This document shows, piece by piece, positions 1 through 5,887 of a stretch of DNA of 12,926 nt. The translations under genes were made by a program, and so were the position numbers. Source of the DNA: JAJPXC01 sp964520525 (lineage in GTDB: Bacteria > Bacteroidota > Bacteroidia > Bacteroidales > Muribaculaceae); the NCBI GenBank assembly GCA_964520525.1, contig CAZFNR010000032.1, positions 1 to 12,926 on the forward strand, in the 5' to 3' direction. The notes under the pieces are model-generated. The model was not told the DNA's origin. It saw only the letters and a list, made by a program, of their open reading frames with translations, and made no database searches. The stretch's first letter is position 1; the number at the start of each line of letters is the position of its first letter.

Positions 1-39
1 TCTACTTTACGCCGAATAAAAACCCATTAACACAGATAT

Positions 40-48
40 CCCCCCCCC
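40..48 (+). repeat. C9 homopolymer just upstream of the symporter start
   Basis: Nine consecutive C end three bases before the ATG at 52. The run therefore occupies the place where a ribosome-binding site would normally lie. Runs this long are prone to slipped-strand length change, and a change here would alter the leader and spacing, not the protein. No Shine-Dalgarno-like purine stretch is visible between the run and the ATG. The tract is seen directly; any regulatory effect is inference. Confidence 0.9.
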
Positions 49-51
49 GAC

Positions 52-1548
52 ATGGAACGACACTGGATTGTAATAGCCACCATGGCAGGCTACTTCGCCC
101 TGCTGCTGATAATATCATATTTCGCGTCGCGCCGCAGCGACAACTCCACATTTTTCACCGGCAACCGCCGCACCCCGTGGCCATTAGTGGCATTCGCCAT
201 GATTGGCGCGGCGATTTCGGGGGTCACATTCATCTCCGTGCCGGGCATGGTGGCAAGCAACGGCTACGCCTACCTCCAGATGGCCCTCGGCTTCATCGTC
301 GGCTATTTCATCATTGCGTTTGTCCTCGTCCCGCTGTTTTACAAGCGCAACTTAGTGTCGATTTACGGCTATCTCGGCGAACGGTTCGGTGCAGGCACCT
401 ACCGCACCAGCGCATGGTTTTTCTTCGTGTCAAAGATGCTTGGCGCCTCGGTCAGGTTTCTTGTGGTGTGCGTCGTGTTGCAGGCTCTCGTTTTCGAGCC
501 GCTTCATGTGCCGTTTATCTTCAACGTGATTGTGACGATAGCCCTGATTTGGCTCTACACCGTGCAAGGAGGGGTGAAAACCATCATCTGGACCGACACT
601 CTAAAGAGCTTCTGCCTGATTATGTCGGTGATACTTTGCATTTATTTCATAGCTGACAACCTCGGGTTCTCGTTCGGTGAGATGACATCGGCAATCACCG
701 CCCACGACAGCTCGCGGATGTTTTTCTTCGACAACCCCAAAGAGGGCACATACTTCTGGAAACAATTTCTCGCCGGGGTGTTCATGGTCATAGCCACCAC
801 CGGCCTCGACCAGGACATGATGCAGCGCAACCTCGCTTGCGTCGACTCGCGCCAATCTCAAAAAAACATGATAGTCAGCGGCGTAATGCAGTTTTTTGTC
901 ATCGCCCTGTTTTTGATGCTCGGCACACTCCTCTACATATTCATGGAGAACAAAGGGCTGGAGATTCCGGCAAAGAGCGACGAAGTGTTCGGCTTTGTGG
1001 CTAATCACGACGAGATGCCCGTGATTGTGGGCATACTGTTTGTGCTCGGTCTCATTTCTGCCGCCTATTCTGCCGCCGGCTCGGCTCTGACCTCGCTGAC
1101 CACATCATTCACCGTCGACATCCTCGACGGCCAGAAGCGTTACGACGACAAGCGGCTCGCCAGCGTGCGCAAGCTCGTCCATGTGGCAATGTCGGCAATG
1201 ATGGGACTTGTCATCATCGGCTTCTACTATCTGAGCGACCAAGACGCCATAAGCGCGGTCTACACACTCGCGTCATACACCTACGGGCCTATCCTCGGAC
1301 TGTTTGTCTACGGTATGTTCTGGAAAAAGCCTGTCAGAGACCGCTGGGTACCCTTTGTGTGCGTCGCCGCCCCGGTGGTGTCGTGGGGGCTGCAATGGGT
1401 GCTTCGCGAAGCCGCCGGCTATCACACCGGGTTTGAGCTGCTCATCATCAACGCCGCCGTCACCGTCATAGGGTTAAGATGCCTGTCGATTGGCGCGCGC
1501 CACTCCGGCACGGCAGCCGCCTGCCCCCCCCCTATCAACAACCTATAA
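52..1548 (+). CDS. Sodium:solute symporter (SSS family)
   Basis: This is an inner-membrane secondary transporter of 498 residues that should use the sodium gradient to import an organic solute. The protein is hydrophobic throughout, with about 13 predicted membrane segments starting at residue 5, as expected for the SSS/PutP/SGLT fold. The N-terminal segment carries YFASRRSDNSTFFTGNRRTPW, a typical first-loop pattern of this family. The stretch at residues 334-352 (small and hydroxyl residues, SAAYSAAGSALTSLTTS) fits the family's Na2 sodium-site helix. The substrate cannot be read from the sequence; sugars, sialic acid or other carboxylates are all possible. The C-terminal tail after the last helix is short and is encoded partly by a C9 run. 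The WYL regulator gene starts 10 bases after the stop, suggesting co-transcription. The start at 52 is the first ATG available and gives the expected family N-terminus. Confidence 0.88.
   Translation: MERHWIVIATMAGYFALLLIISYFASRRSDNSTFFTGNRRTPWPLVAFAMIGAAISGVTFISVPGMVASNGYAYLQMALGFIVGYFIIAFVLVPLFYKRNLVSIYGYLGERFGAGTYRTSAWFFFVSKMLGASVRFLVVCVVLQALVFEPLHVPFIFNVIVTIALIWLYTVQGGVKTIIWTDTLKSFCLIMSVILCIYFIADNLGFSFGEMTSAITAHDSSRMFFFDNPKEGTYFWKQFLAGVFMVIATTGLDQDMMQRNLACVDSRQSQKNMIVSGVMQFFVIALFLMLGTLLYIFMENKGLEIPAKSDEVFGFVANHDEMPVIVGILFVLGLISAAYSAAGSALTSLTTSFTVDILDGQKRYDDKRLASVRKLVHVAMSAMMGLVIIGFYYLSDQDAISAVYTLASYTYGPILGLFVYGMFWKKPVRDRWVPFVCVAAPVVSWGLQWVLREAAGYHTGFELLIINAAVTVIGLRCLSIGARHSGTAAACPPPINNL
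1524..1532 (+). repeat. C9 homopolymer at the 3' end of the symporter gene
   Basis: Nine C encode the Cys/Pro stretch (CPPP) five codons before the symporter stop. The reading frame of the downstream WYL regulator is open across this tract and back into the symporter gene. Loss of a single C (C8) would therefore bypass the TAA at 1546-1548 and join the symporter in frame to the whole regulator, giving about 801 residues. Gain of one C would give a different short tail that ends soon after. The sequence relation is observed; whether the length varies in nature is unknown. Confidence 0.9.
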
Positions 1549-1558
1549 TTTACCGTAT

Positions 1559-2458
1559 ATGTCTAAGGACCTTTTCAGCCGCTACATCTGGATAGTGGAC
1601 ACAATCAAACGATACGGGCGCATATCGCGGAAAGAGCTTAACCGCCGATGGCGCGACACCCCGTTCTCAAACGGGGAAAGCCTTCCGCGGCGCACATTCT
1701 ACAACTACCGCATGGCCATTGAGGAGCTATTCAGAATCACCATCGAGTGTGACCAGACTACATTTGAATACTACATCAACGACGAGGATATCCACAACGA
1801 AAGCGTGACAAACTGGCTGCTCAACTCGGTGGTTACCAACAACGTGCTGAGCGACTCGCGTAAAGTGTCGGAACGCATTTTCCTCGAAGACATCCCCTCG
1901 GCGCGCGACCACATGGGCACCGTGATGGACGCTTTGAAAGAGTTTAGGCCGCTGACTTTCAACTACGCGCCTTATAGCCGCACGTCGGCGCGCGAAGTCA
2001 CCCTTGAGCCTTATTTCCTGAAACTGTTCCGCCAACGCTGGTATATCACGGGGCGCAATGTGAAGGAAAACACGCTTAAGACCTACGCGCTCGACCGCAT
2101 GAGCGATGTCAACGTAGGCCAGGAACAGTTTGAGATTCCCGAGGATTTCAACGCCGAGGATTTTTGCCGCGACTCTTTCGGGGTTGTCTTCACCCAGGGC
2201 GAATCGAAGCGGGTGGTCATCCGCACCGACAACCGCCAAGCCAAATACCTGCGCAACCTGCCGCTACACCACTCCCAGAAAGAGATGGTTCACGACAAAT
2301 TCTCCATATTCCAATATCAGATAAAGCTGACGCCCGACTTCGTCAGCGAGCTGCTGTCATACGGCACCGGAATCGTCGTGCTCGAGCCGCCCGAACTACG
2401 CGCCATGATGCTCACATCGCTCCGCGACACCCTCGAGCTTTACAACCAGCACGCCTGA
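1559..2458 (+). CDS. WYL-domain transcriptional regulator
   Basis: This is a cytoplasmic DNA-binding regulator of 299 residues. Residues 1-75 look like a winged-helix DNA-binding region, containing ISRKELNRRW and LPRRTFYNYR. Residues about 125-180 form the WYL domain, with the motif variant Trp161-Tyr162-Ile163 in RQRWYITGRN, followed by KTYALDRMSDV. The remaining C-terminal part, to residue 299, matches the WCX extension common in Bacteroidetes members. WYL proteins are known or thought to sense a ligand (often nucleic acid or nucleotide) and regulate transcription, sometimes linked to DNA damage, phage defence or local metabolic genes. Here the gene follows a symporter by 10 bases and probably forms an operon with it, so local control of transport is a reasonable guess. 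An ATG at 1490 in the same frame lies inside the symporter gene; the ATG at 1559 is preferred because it starts at the usual family N-terminus. Confidence 0.88.
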   Translation: MSKDLFSRYIWIVDTIKRYGRISRKELNRRWRDTPFSNGESLPRRTFYNYRMAIEELFRITIECDQTTFEYYINDEDIHNESVTNWLLNSVVTNNVLSDSRKVSERIFLEDIPSARDHMGTVMDALKEFRPLTFNYAPYSRTSAREVTLEPYFLKLFRQRWYITGRNVKENTLKTYALDRMSDVNVGQEQFEIPEDFNAEDFCRDSFGVVFTQGESKRVVIRTDNRQAKYLRNLPLHHSQKEMVHDKFSIFQYQIKLTPDFVSELLSYGTGIVVLEPPELRAMMLTSLRDTLELYNQHA

Positions 2459-2572
2459 CAGTCAATCCGGAAAAAGACCGACCGCTCATCCGAAGAATTG
2501 GCTTTTTTCAATGCCAAGACCGACTAAATTCAAATTAAAAGCATTAGCCTTGTAACCAACAAGTTTTGTGAT

Positions 2573-2782
2573 ACGCATCTCACAAACGACAACATTCATA
2601 AGCTCTTTGCTTTGTGTTAAAAAACAAGGTTAGAAAGTTGTAGGCCTTTGGTTCCATACTTACTCCACGGTTCAATGAGCATAGTGATGTTGATTTAGTT
2701 GATGAATCGGCAATCAAGAACCCTTGTTTCAAGGAAGAACTCGAAGAAACCAAACATCTGATATATGGACAGGGAGCGTCGG
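2573..2782 (+). pseudogene. Relic of an MNT-type (MntA-like) nucleotidyltransferase
   Basis: Reading the plus strand across two frames recovers a broken member of the small MNT nucleotidyltransferase family, the antitoxin partner in HEPN/MNT pairs. From 2573, LTNDNIHKLFALC is read in one frame. After a one-base shift near 2617-2622, KNKVRKL follows in the next frame, then a TAG at 2641-2643 where the family usually has an aromatic residue, and then AFGSILTPRFNEHSDVDLV. That last piece holds the catalytic GS-x10-DxD signature intact. The following residues, ESAIKNPCFKEELEETKHLIYG, match the family's C-terminal end. The roughly 50 residues normally between these two parts are missing. Intact relatives have a second Val-Asp-Leu just before the C-terminal part, so the loss looks like a deletion between two similar short sequences. 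An ACG at 2573 may be a decayed start. No HEPN partner gene is visible. The stretch 2459-2799 holds no intact gene and is AT-richer than its neighbours, as expected for acquired DNA. Confidence 0.72.
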
Positions 2783-2799
2783 CATCATGTGAGCGCCAA

Positions 2800-4137
2800 T
2801 CAGAGACGGGCGCGGATAGCCTCGGTCTCCTTCTCATAGCCGGGCTTGGCGAGGAGGGCAAACATATTGCGCTTATAGTCCTCAACACCGGGCTGGTTAA
2901 ACGGGTTTACTCCGAGGATGTAGCCGCTGATGCCGCAAGCTATCTCAAAGAAATAGATGAGCTGGCCGAGGTATTCCTCTTTGAGTGCCGGGATAGTGAT
3001 ATGCAGGTTAGGCACCCCGCCGTCGACGTGGGCTATGCGCGTGCCGAGTTCAGCCATTTTGTTGACCTCGTCGACACGTTTGCCCGCGATGTAGTTCAAT
3101 CCGTCGAGGTTAGCCTCATCGGCGGGGATAACCACCGTGTGACGCGGCTCGGCTACCGACATGACGGTCTCGAAAATCGTGCGCTCGCCATCCTGAATCC
3201 ATTGCCCCATCGAGTGGAGGTCGGTCGAGTTGTCGACAGCTGCCGGGAAAATGCCTTTTCCGTCCTTACCCTCGCTCTCGCCGTAGAGCTGTTTCCACCA
3301 TTCACCGAAATAATGGAGCTTGGGGTTGTAGTTTACAAGTATCTCGATTTTCTTGCCGGCGTTGTAAAGGGCGTTGCGCGTGGCTGCGTAAACCTCAGCC
3401 GGGTTGTCGGCCGACGGGGTTTTGAGAGTCTGTTCCATGAATTTCGCACCGCTCATGAGGGCTTTGATGTCAAAGCCGGCGACAGCGATAGGGAGCAGAC
3501 CGACAGGGCTGAGCACAGAGAAACGACCGCCCACGCTGTCCTCGATGACAAACGTTTTGTAACCCTCCTCGGTGGCGAGCTGGCGCAACGCGCCGCGACG
3601 CGCGTCGGTGACGGCTACGATGCGCTTCGACGCCTCCTCCTTGCCGAGCGACTTCTCAAGTTGCTCCTTGAGCAGACGGAAAGCTATCGCAGGCTCGGTG
3701 GTGGTGCCCGATTTGGAGATTACGATTATGCCGAATTTTTTACCTTTGAGATAATCTTGAAGTTCATACAGGTAATCCTCGCCTATGTTCTGACCGGCAA
3801 AGAGCATTTCAGGGTTCTTGCCGTCATGGCGATAAGCGGCGAATGAGTCGCTGAGAGCCTCGATAACAGCCTTTGCGCCAAGATAGCTGCCGCCGATACC
3901 GATAGTCACCACGATGTCGCATTTTTCGCGCAGCGTCGCGGCGGAAGCTTGAATGTCATCGAGAAGTATTTCATCGGAACGCGAGGGAAGCTCGAGCCAT
4001 CCGAGGAAATCATTTCCCGCTCCATCGGCGCGATAAAGGGTTTCAAGCGCCGCGTCGGCCTTGGCGTGCTGTGCCTTCACGTCGGCAGCGGTCACGATGC
4101 CGAGCGCATTCTGAATGTTTACTTGAATAAGATTCAT
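2800..4137 (-). CDS. pgi: Glucose-6-phosphate isomerase
   Basis: This cytoplasmic enzyme of 445 residues interconverts glucose 6-phosphate and fructose 6-phosphate in glycolysis and gluconeogenesis. It is the shorter form found in Bacteroidetes and Firmicutes, about 100 residues shorter than the E. coli enzyme. Visible family features are GIGGSYLGAKAVIEAL, the sugar-phosphate-binding loop ISKSGTTTEP at residues 140-149, GGRFSVLSPVGLLP, GQWIQDGER, and the C-terminal signature NPFNQPGVEDYK with the expected catalytic Lys at 422. The start ATG at 4137 gives the normal N-terminus (MNLIQVNI). A well-formed promoter lies about 75 bases upstream, directly after the end of the methyltransferase gene, so pgi is probably transcribed on its own, with possible read-through from upstream. 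The 3' end faces the convergent WYL gene and the MNT relic; no good terminator is seen beyond its stop. Confidence 0.97.
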   Translation of the reverse strand: MNLIQVNIQNALGIVTAADVKAQHAKADAALETLYRADGAGNDFLGWLELPSRSDEILLDDIQASAATLREKCDIVVTIGIGGSYLGAKAVIEALSDSFAAYRHDGKNPEMLFAGQNIGEDYLYELQDYLKGKKFGIIVISKSGTTTEPAIAFRLLKEQLEKSLGKEEASKRIVAVTDARRGALRQLATEEGYKTFVIEDSVGGRFSVLSPVGLLPIAVAGFDIKALMSGAKFMEQTLKTPSADNPAEVYAATRNALYNAGKKIEILVNYNPKLHYFGEWWKQLYGESEGKDGKGIFPAAVDNSTDLHSMGQWIQDGERTIFETVMSVAEPRHTVVIPADEANLDGLNYIAGKRVDEVNKMAELGTRIAHVDGGVPNLHITIPALKEEYLGQLIYFFEIACGISGYILGVNPFNQPGVEDYKRNMFALLAKPGYEKETEAIRARL

Positions 4138-4211
4138 CTCTTATGTATAAAAATATGGTTATTTCTTAGTTTATAATCTCTATTATCGGTAATTACAACA
4201 ACCTTTACGGG

Positions 4212-4243
4212 CAAAGGTAAAGGTTTTTGTCTTGACCGCCAAA
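4212..4243 (-). promoter_or_regulatory. Bacteroidetes-type promoter for pgi
   Basis: On the minus strand a TTTG (-33 element, 4240-4243) is followed after 20 bases by TACCTTTG (-7 element, 4212-4219). This is an exact fit to the Bacteroidetes consensus TTTG-N19-21-TAnnTTTG. Transcription would start near 4205, giving a leader of about 65 bases before the pgi ATG. The -33 element touches the stop codon of the upstream methyltransferase gene (4244-4246). Confidence 0.75.
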
Positions 4244-5584
4244 TCAAAATAAAAGCGGCCACAGCTCTTCGAGCCTCATGGCGATGTTGTAGGCAAGCAC
4301 CGGCGGCACGGCGTTACCTATCACCTTGTAAGCCCCCGACGCGCTCATCGCGCCGCCGGGGAACGCCGCCGACGACCTCACGAAGGGGAAATCGGGGGGG
4401 AAGGTCTGTATCAGCGCGCACTCGCGCGGGGTCAACCGACGCTCGCGCTTGCCTGCCGCAAGCTCCTCGCCGTGTCTGCCGCCATGCTCTGCCGACAGCC
4501 GGCGGAACTCGATGTTTCCATGATGCTCCGAACGTATCGTAGGCCCGGGGCGGTCGAGCCTTATCTCTATCTGCCCCTGCGAGCCGTTTGACATATACTT
4601 CGCTTTGGAATAGACTTGTTGCGAACGGTCGGCAGCCTCGTCAGGCTCGGGGAGAGCCGACAAGACATCAGCCGTGGTCACAGCCGGGCAAAACGCCGGG
4701 TTGCCGTCACGGCTATGGGTGGGGCGCGGGTAGGGGTTATAGGTCGGCGGTATCTCGGCGGCCTCTAACGCCGCAAGAGCTTCGGGACGCAGCGCGTCGC
4801 GGCGCAACCCAATGAATATCACGCGTTCACGCGACTCGGGAACGCCGTAATCGGCGGCGTGCAGCACCCGCGGGTCAAGCACTATGTAACCGTTGCCCGC
4901 GGTGGAGAAGTCGCGCTGTATGATATCTTTGACATCGTTCAAGTTGACAAGACCCTTGACATTCTCGGCTATGAAAACCTTGGGGCGTGTCGCGTCAATC
5001 ACCTGCTTCATCCAAAAATAGAGCTTGCCGCGGCTCTCCTCCGAGGGCCGGTCGGCATCATCCCCCTCGCGGGTCTTGCCGAGATGGTTTTTGCGCGACT
5101 CAAAACCGAGACGCTTCCCCGCCACGCTGAAATCCTGGCAGGGGAATCCCCCAAGAACCACATCAACCGACGACGGAAACACCTCGACACCCTCATTATG
5201 CGCCTTGACGAGGTCAACGACACTCGCATTGCTGAATATATCACTCCCATGGCCAAAACGGCTCATATATCCGAGCCATCCGGCACGAGCCTCCGGCAGT
5301 ATGTCGTTGGCAAAGACTGTGGTGAAACGCGTCTTTCTGACTAGCACCCAATCGTCGCCGACGCTCCGCTCCACCAAACGGCTATCCGCGGGAAACGACC
5401 GGCGCGGGGCGATAAACCACCCCTCAAAACCGGCATCCATGCCCCCGCAACCTGAAAACAGCGATAACACTCTCAGTGGATTATCTCCGGGGCTCGGGGC
5501 GGTTGCCATCTCTGCGAGCGTCGCGGGTGTCAGCAAGTCGCTCGCGACCCTCTCGGCTGATTTGTCGGTATTCTTTTTTGTCAT
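4244..5584 (-). CDS. DNA (cytosine-5-)-methyltransferase, solitary
   Basis: This 446-residue enzyme transfers a methyl group from S-adenosylmethionine to C5 of cytosine in a specific DNA sequence. The ordered C5-methyltransferase motifs are all present. They are motif I (LFSGCGGMDAGFEG, residues 42-55), motif IV with catalytic Cys149 in GGFPCQDFSVAG, motif VI Glu207-Asn208-Val209, motif VIII (PESRERVIFIG), and motifs IX/X near the C-terminus (RRLTPRECALIQTFP and YKVIGNAVPP). The target-recognition region between VIII and IX, about residues 280-370, contains GSQGQIEIRLDRPGPTIRSE, but the target site cannot be deduced. An N-terminal extension of about 36 polar residues precedes motif I. No restriction endonuclease, specificity subunit or Vsr-like gene lies beside it; the neighbours are a helicase and pgi. 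It may therefore be an orphan methylase or the remains of a type II system. A C7 run (4394-4400) encodes part of the conserved FPPDF stretch. Confidence 0.94.
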   Translation of the reverse strand: MTKKNTDKSAERVASDLLTPATLAEMATAPSPGDNPLRVLSLFSGCGGMDAGFEGWFIAPRRSFPADSRLVERSVGDDWVLVRKTRFTTVFANDILPEARAGWLGYMSRFGHGSDIFSNASVVDLVKAHNEGVEVFPSSVDVVLGGFPCQDFSVAGKRLGFESRKNHLGKTREGDDADRPSEESRGKLYFWMKQVIDATRPKVFIAENVKGLVNLNDVKDIIQRDFSTAGNGYIVLDPRVLHAADYGVPESRERVIFIGLRRDALRPEALAALEAAEIPPTYNPYPRPTHSRDGNPAFCPAVTTADVLSALPEPDEAADRSQQVYSKAKYMSNGSQGQIEIRLDRPGPTIRSEHHGNIEFRRLSAEHGGRHGEELAAGKRERRLTPRECALIQTFPPDFPFVRSSAAFPGGAMSASGAYKVIGNAVPPVLAYNIAMRLEELWPLLF

Positions 5585-5607
5585 TCAGGGATTAATGATA
5601 TGTTGTG

Positions 5608-5638
5608 CAAAAATAGCGAATTTTCACGGATTACCGAA
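5608..5638 (-). promoter_or_regulatory. Probable promoter for the methyltransferase gene
   Basis: The minus strand has TATTTTTG (5608-5615), an exact TAnnTTTG -7 element, with TTCG (5635-5638) 19 bases upstream as an imperfect -33 element. The predicted start would leave a short leader of about 20 bases before the ATG at 5584. The site lies after the hairpins that end the helicase transcript, which supports an independent unit. Confidence 0.5.
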
Positions 5639-5652
5639 CGAGAAAAACAATC

Positions 5653-5679
5653 AGCCGCCAAATTACACCGACGGCGGCT
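5653..5679. terminator. GC-rich hairpin in the helicase-dcm gap
   Basis: A perfect seven-base stem, AGCCGCC (5653-5659) with GGCGGCT (5673-5679), encloses a 13-base loop. It is followed by TTTTC on the plus strand and by TGATTGTTTTT on the minus strand. It could act as a second, weaker terminator after the helicase gene, just before the dcm promoter. The large loop makes this uncertain. Confidence 0.35.
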
Positions 5680-5683
5680 TTTC

Positions 5684-5758
5684 GGCGGGGTCGACGACGT
5701 AATCGCAGCCGGGACAGCCGAGGTGACAGGCTACTACAACTTGCAGGGCGTGCGCGCC
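5684..5758 (+). pseudogene. Relic of a secreted protein's C-terminal sorting tail
   Basis: On the plus strand, opposite to both neighbouring genes, the frame starting at 5684 reads GGVDDVIAAGTAEV and then TGYYNLQGVRA. This is the well-known opening of the C-terminal domain found at the end of many Bacteroidales secreted or surface proteins: a GVDDV segment, a short acidic or neutral spacer, then EYYNLQGVRV or similar. In intact proteins about 20 more residues follow, with a GLYIRRQG-type segment and a lysine/valine-rich end. These are not recognisable here, and nothing of the protein body is left upstream, where the dcm promoter and a hairpin lie. A strong plus-strand terminator stands about 40 bases downstream, as expected after the vanished gene. 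I read this as the stub of a deleted gene. The similarity is short (24 codons), so chance is not fully excluded. Confidence 0.5.
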
Positions 5759-5794
5759 GTTATGATTCAGGCGACTTTAGCAATAACCATAGAA

Positions 5795-5833
5795 AAGAAG
5801 TATCCCAAAGCCGGGGTGCTTCTTCGCTTTTTT
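5795..5833 (+). terminator. Strong intrinsic terminator, probably bidirectional
   Basis: AAGAAGTATCCC (5795-5806) pairs with GGGGTGCTTCTT (5813-5824) to form a 12-base stem with two G-T wobbles and the loop AAAGCC. CGC and then six T (5828-5833) follow on the plus strand. On the minus strand the stem is followed by TTCTATGGTTATTG, so it can also serve the helicase gene, whose stop is about 60 bases away. The best T-tract faces the plus strand, where the only upstream coding trace is the secretion-tail relic. Confidence 0.72.
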
Positions 5834-5887
5834 ATCGGTCAGTGACATCGCGAAACATCAGCCAGGCCATTTCGGGAATAGTTATAA

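Noticed and set aside
601..1008. Minus-strand open frame of 135 codons opposite the symporter
   Set aside because: It is His/Glu/Val-rich shadow coding with no family resemblance; the plus-strand transporter is certain.
2490..2508. Small hairpin CCGAAGAATTGG followed by six T after the WYL gene, and a similar CTTGT/ACAAG hairpin with four T at 2549-2567
   Set aside because: The stems have only four and five pairs, too weak to call terminators with confidence, although either could act as one.
2580..2888. Minus-strand open frame of 102 codons across the MNT relic and the end of pgi
   Set aside because: It is Ser/Arg-rich, overlaps pgi in another frame, and the plus strand carries the recognisable MNT remnant.
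3001..3846. Long plus-strand open frame of 281 codons opposite pgi
   Set aside because: It lies wholly antisense to a clearly conserved glucose-6-phosphate isomerase gene, shows no recognisable domain, and arises from the codon bias of the real strand.
4859..5344. Plus-strand open frame of 161 codons opposite the methyltransferase gene
   Set aside because: It is antisense to the conserved catalytic motifs of dcm, with low-complexity composition and no start signal.
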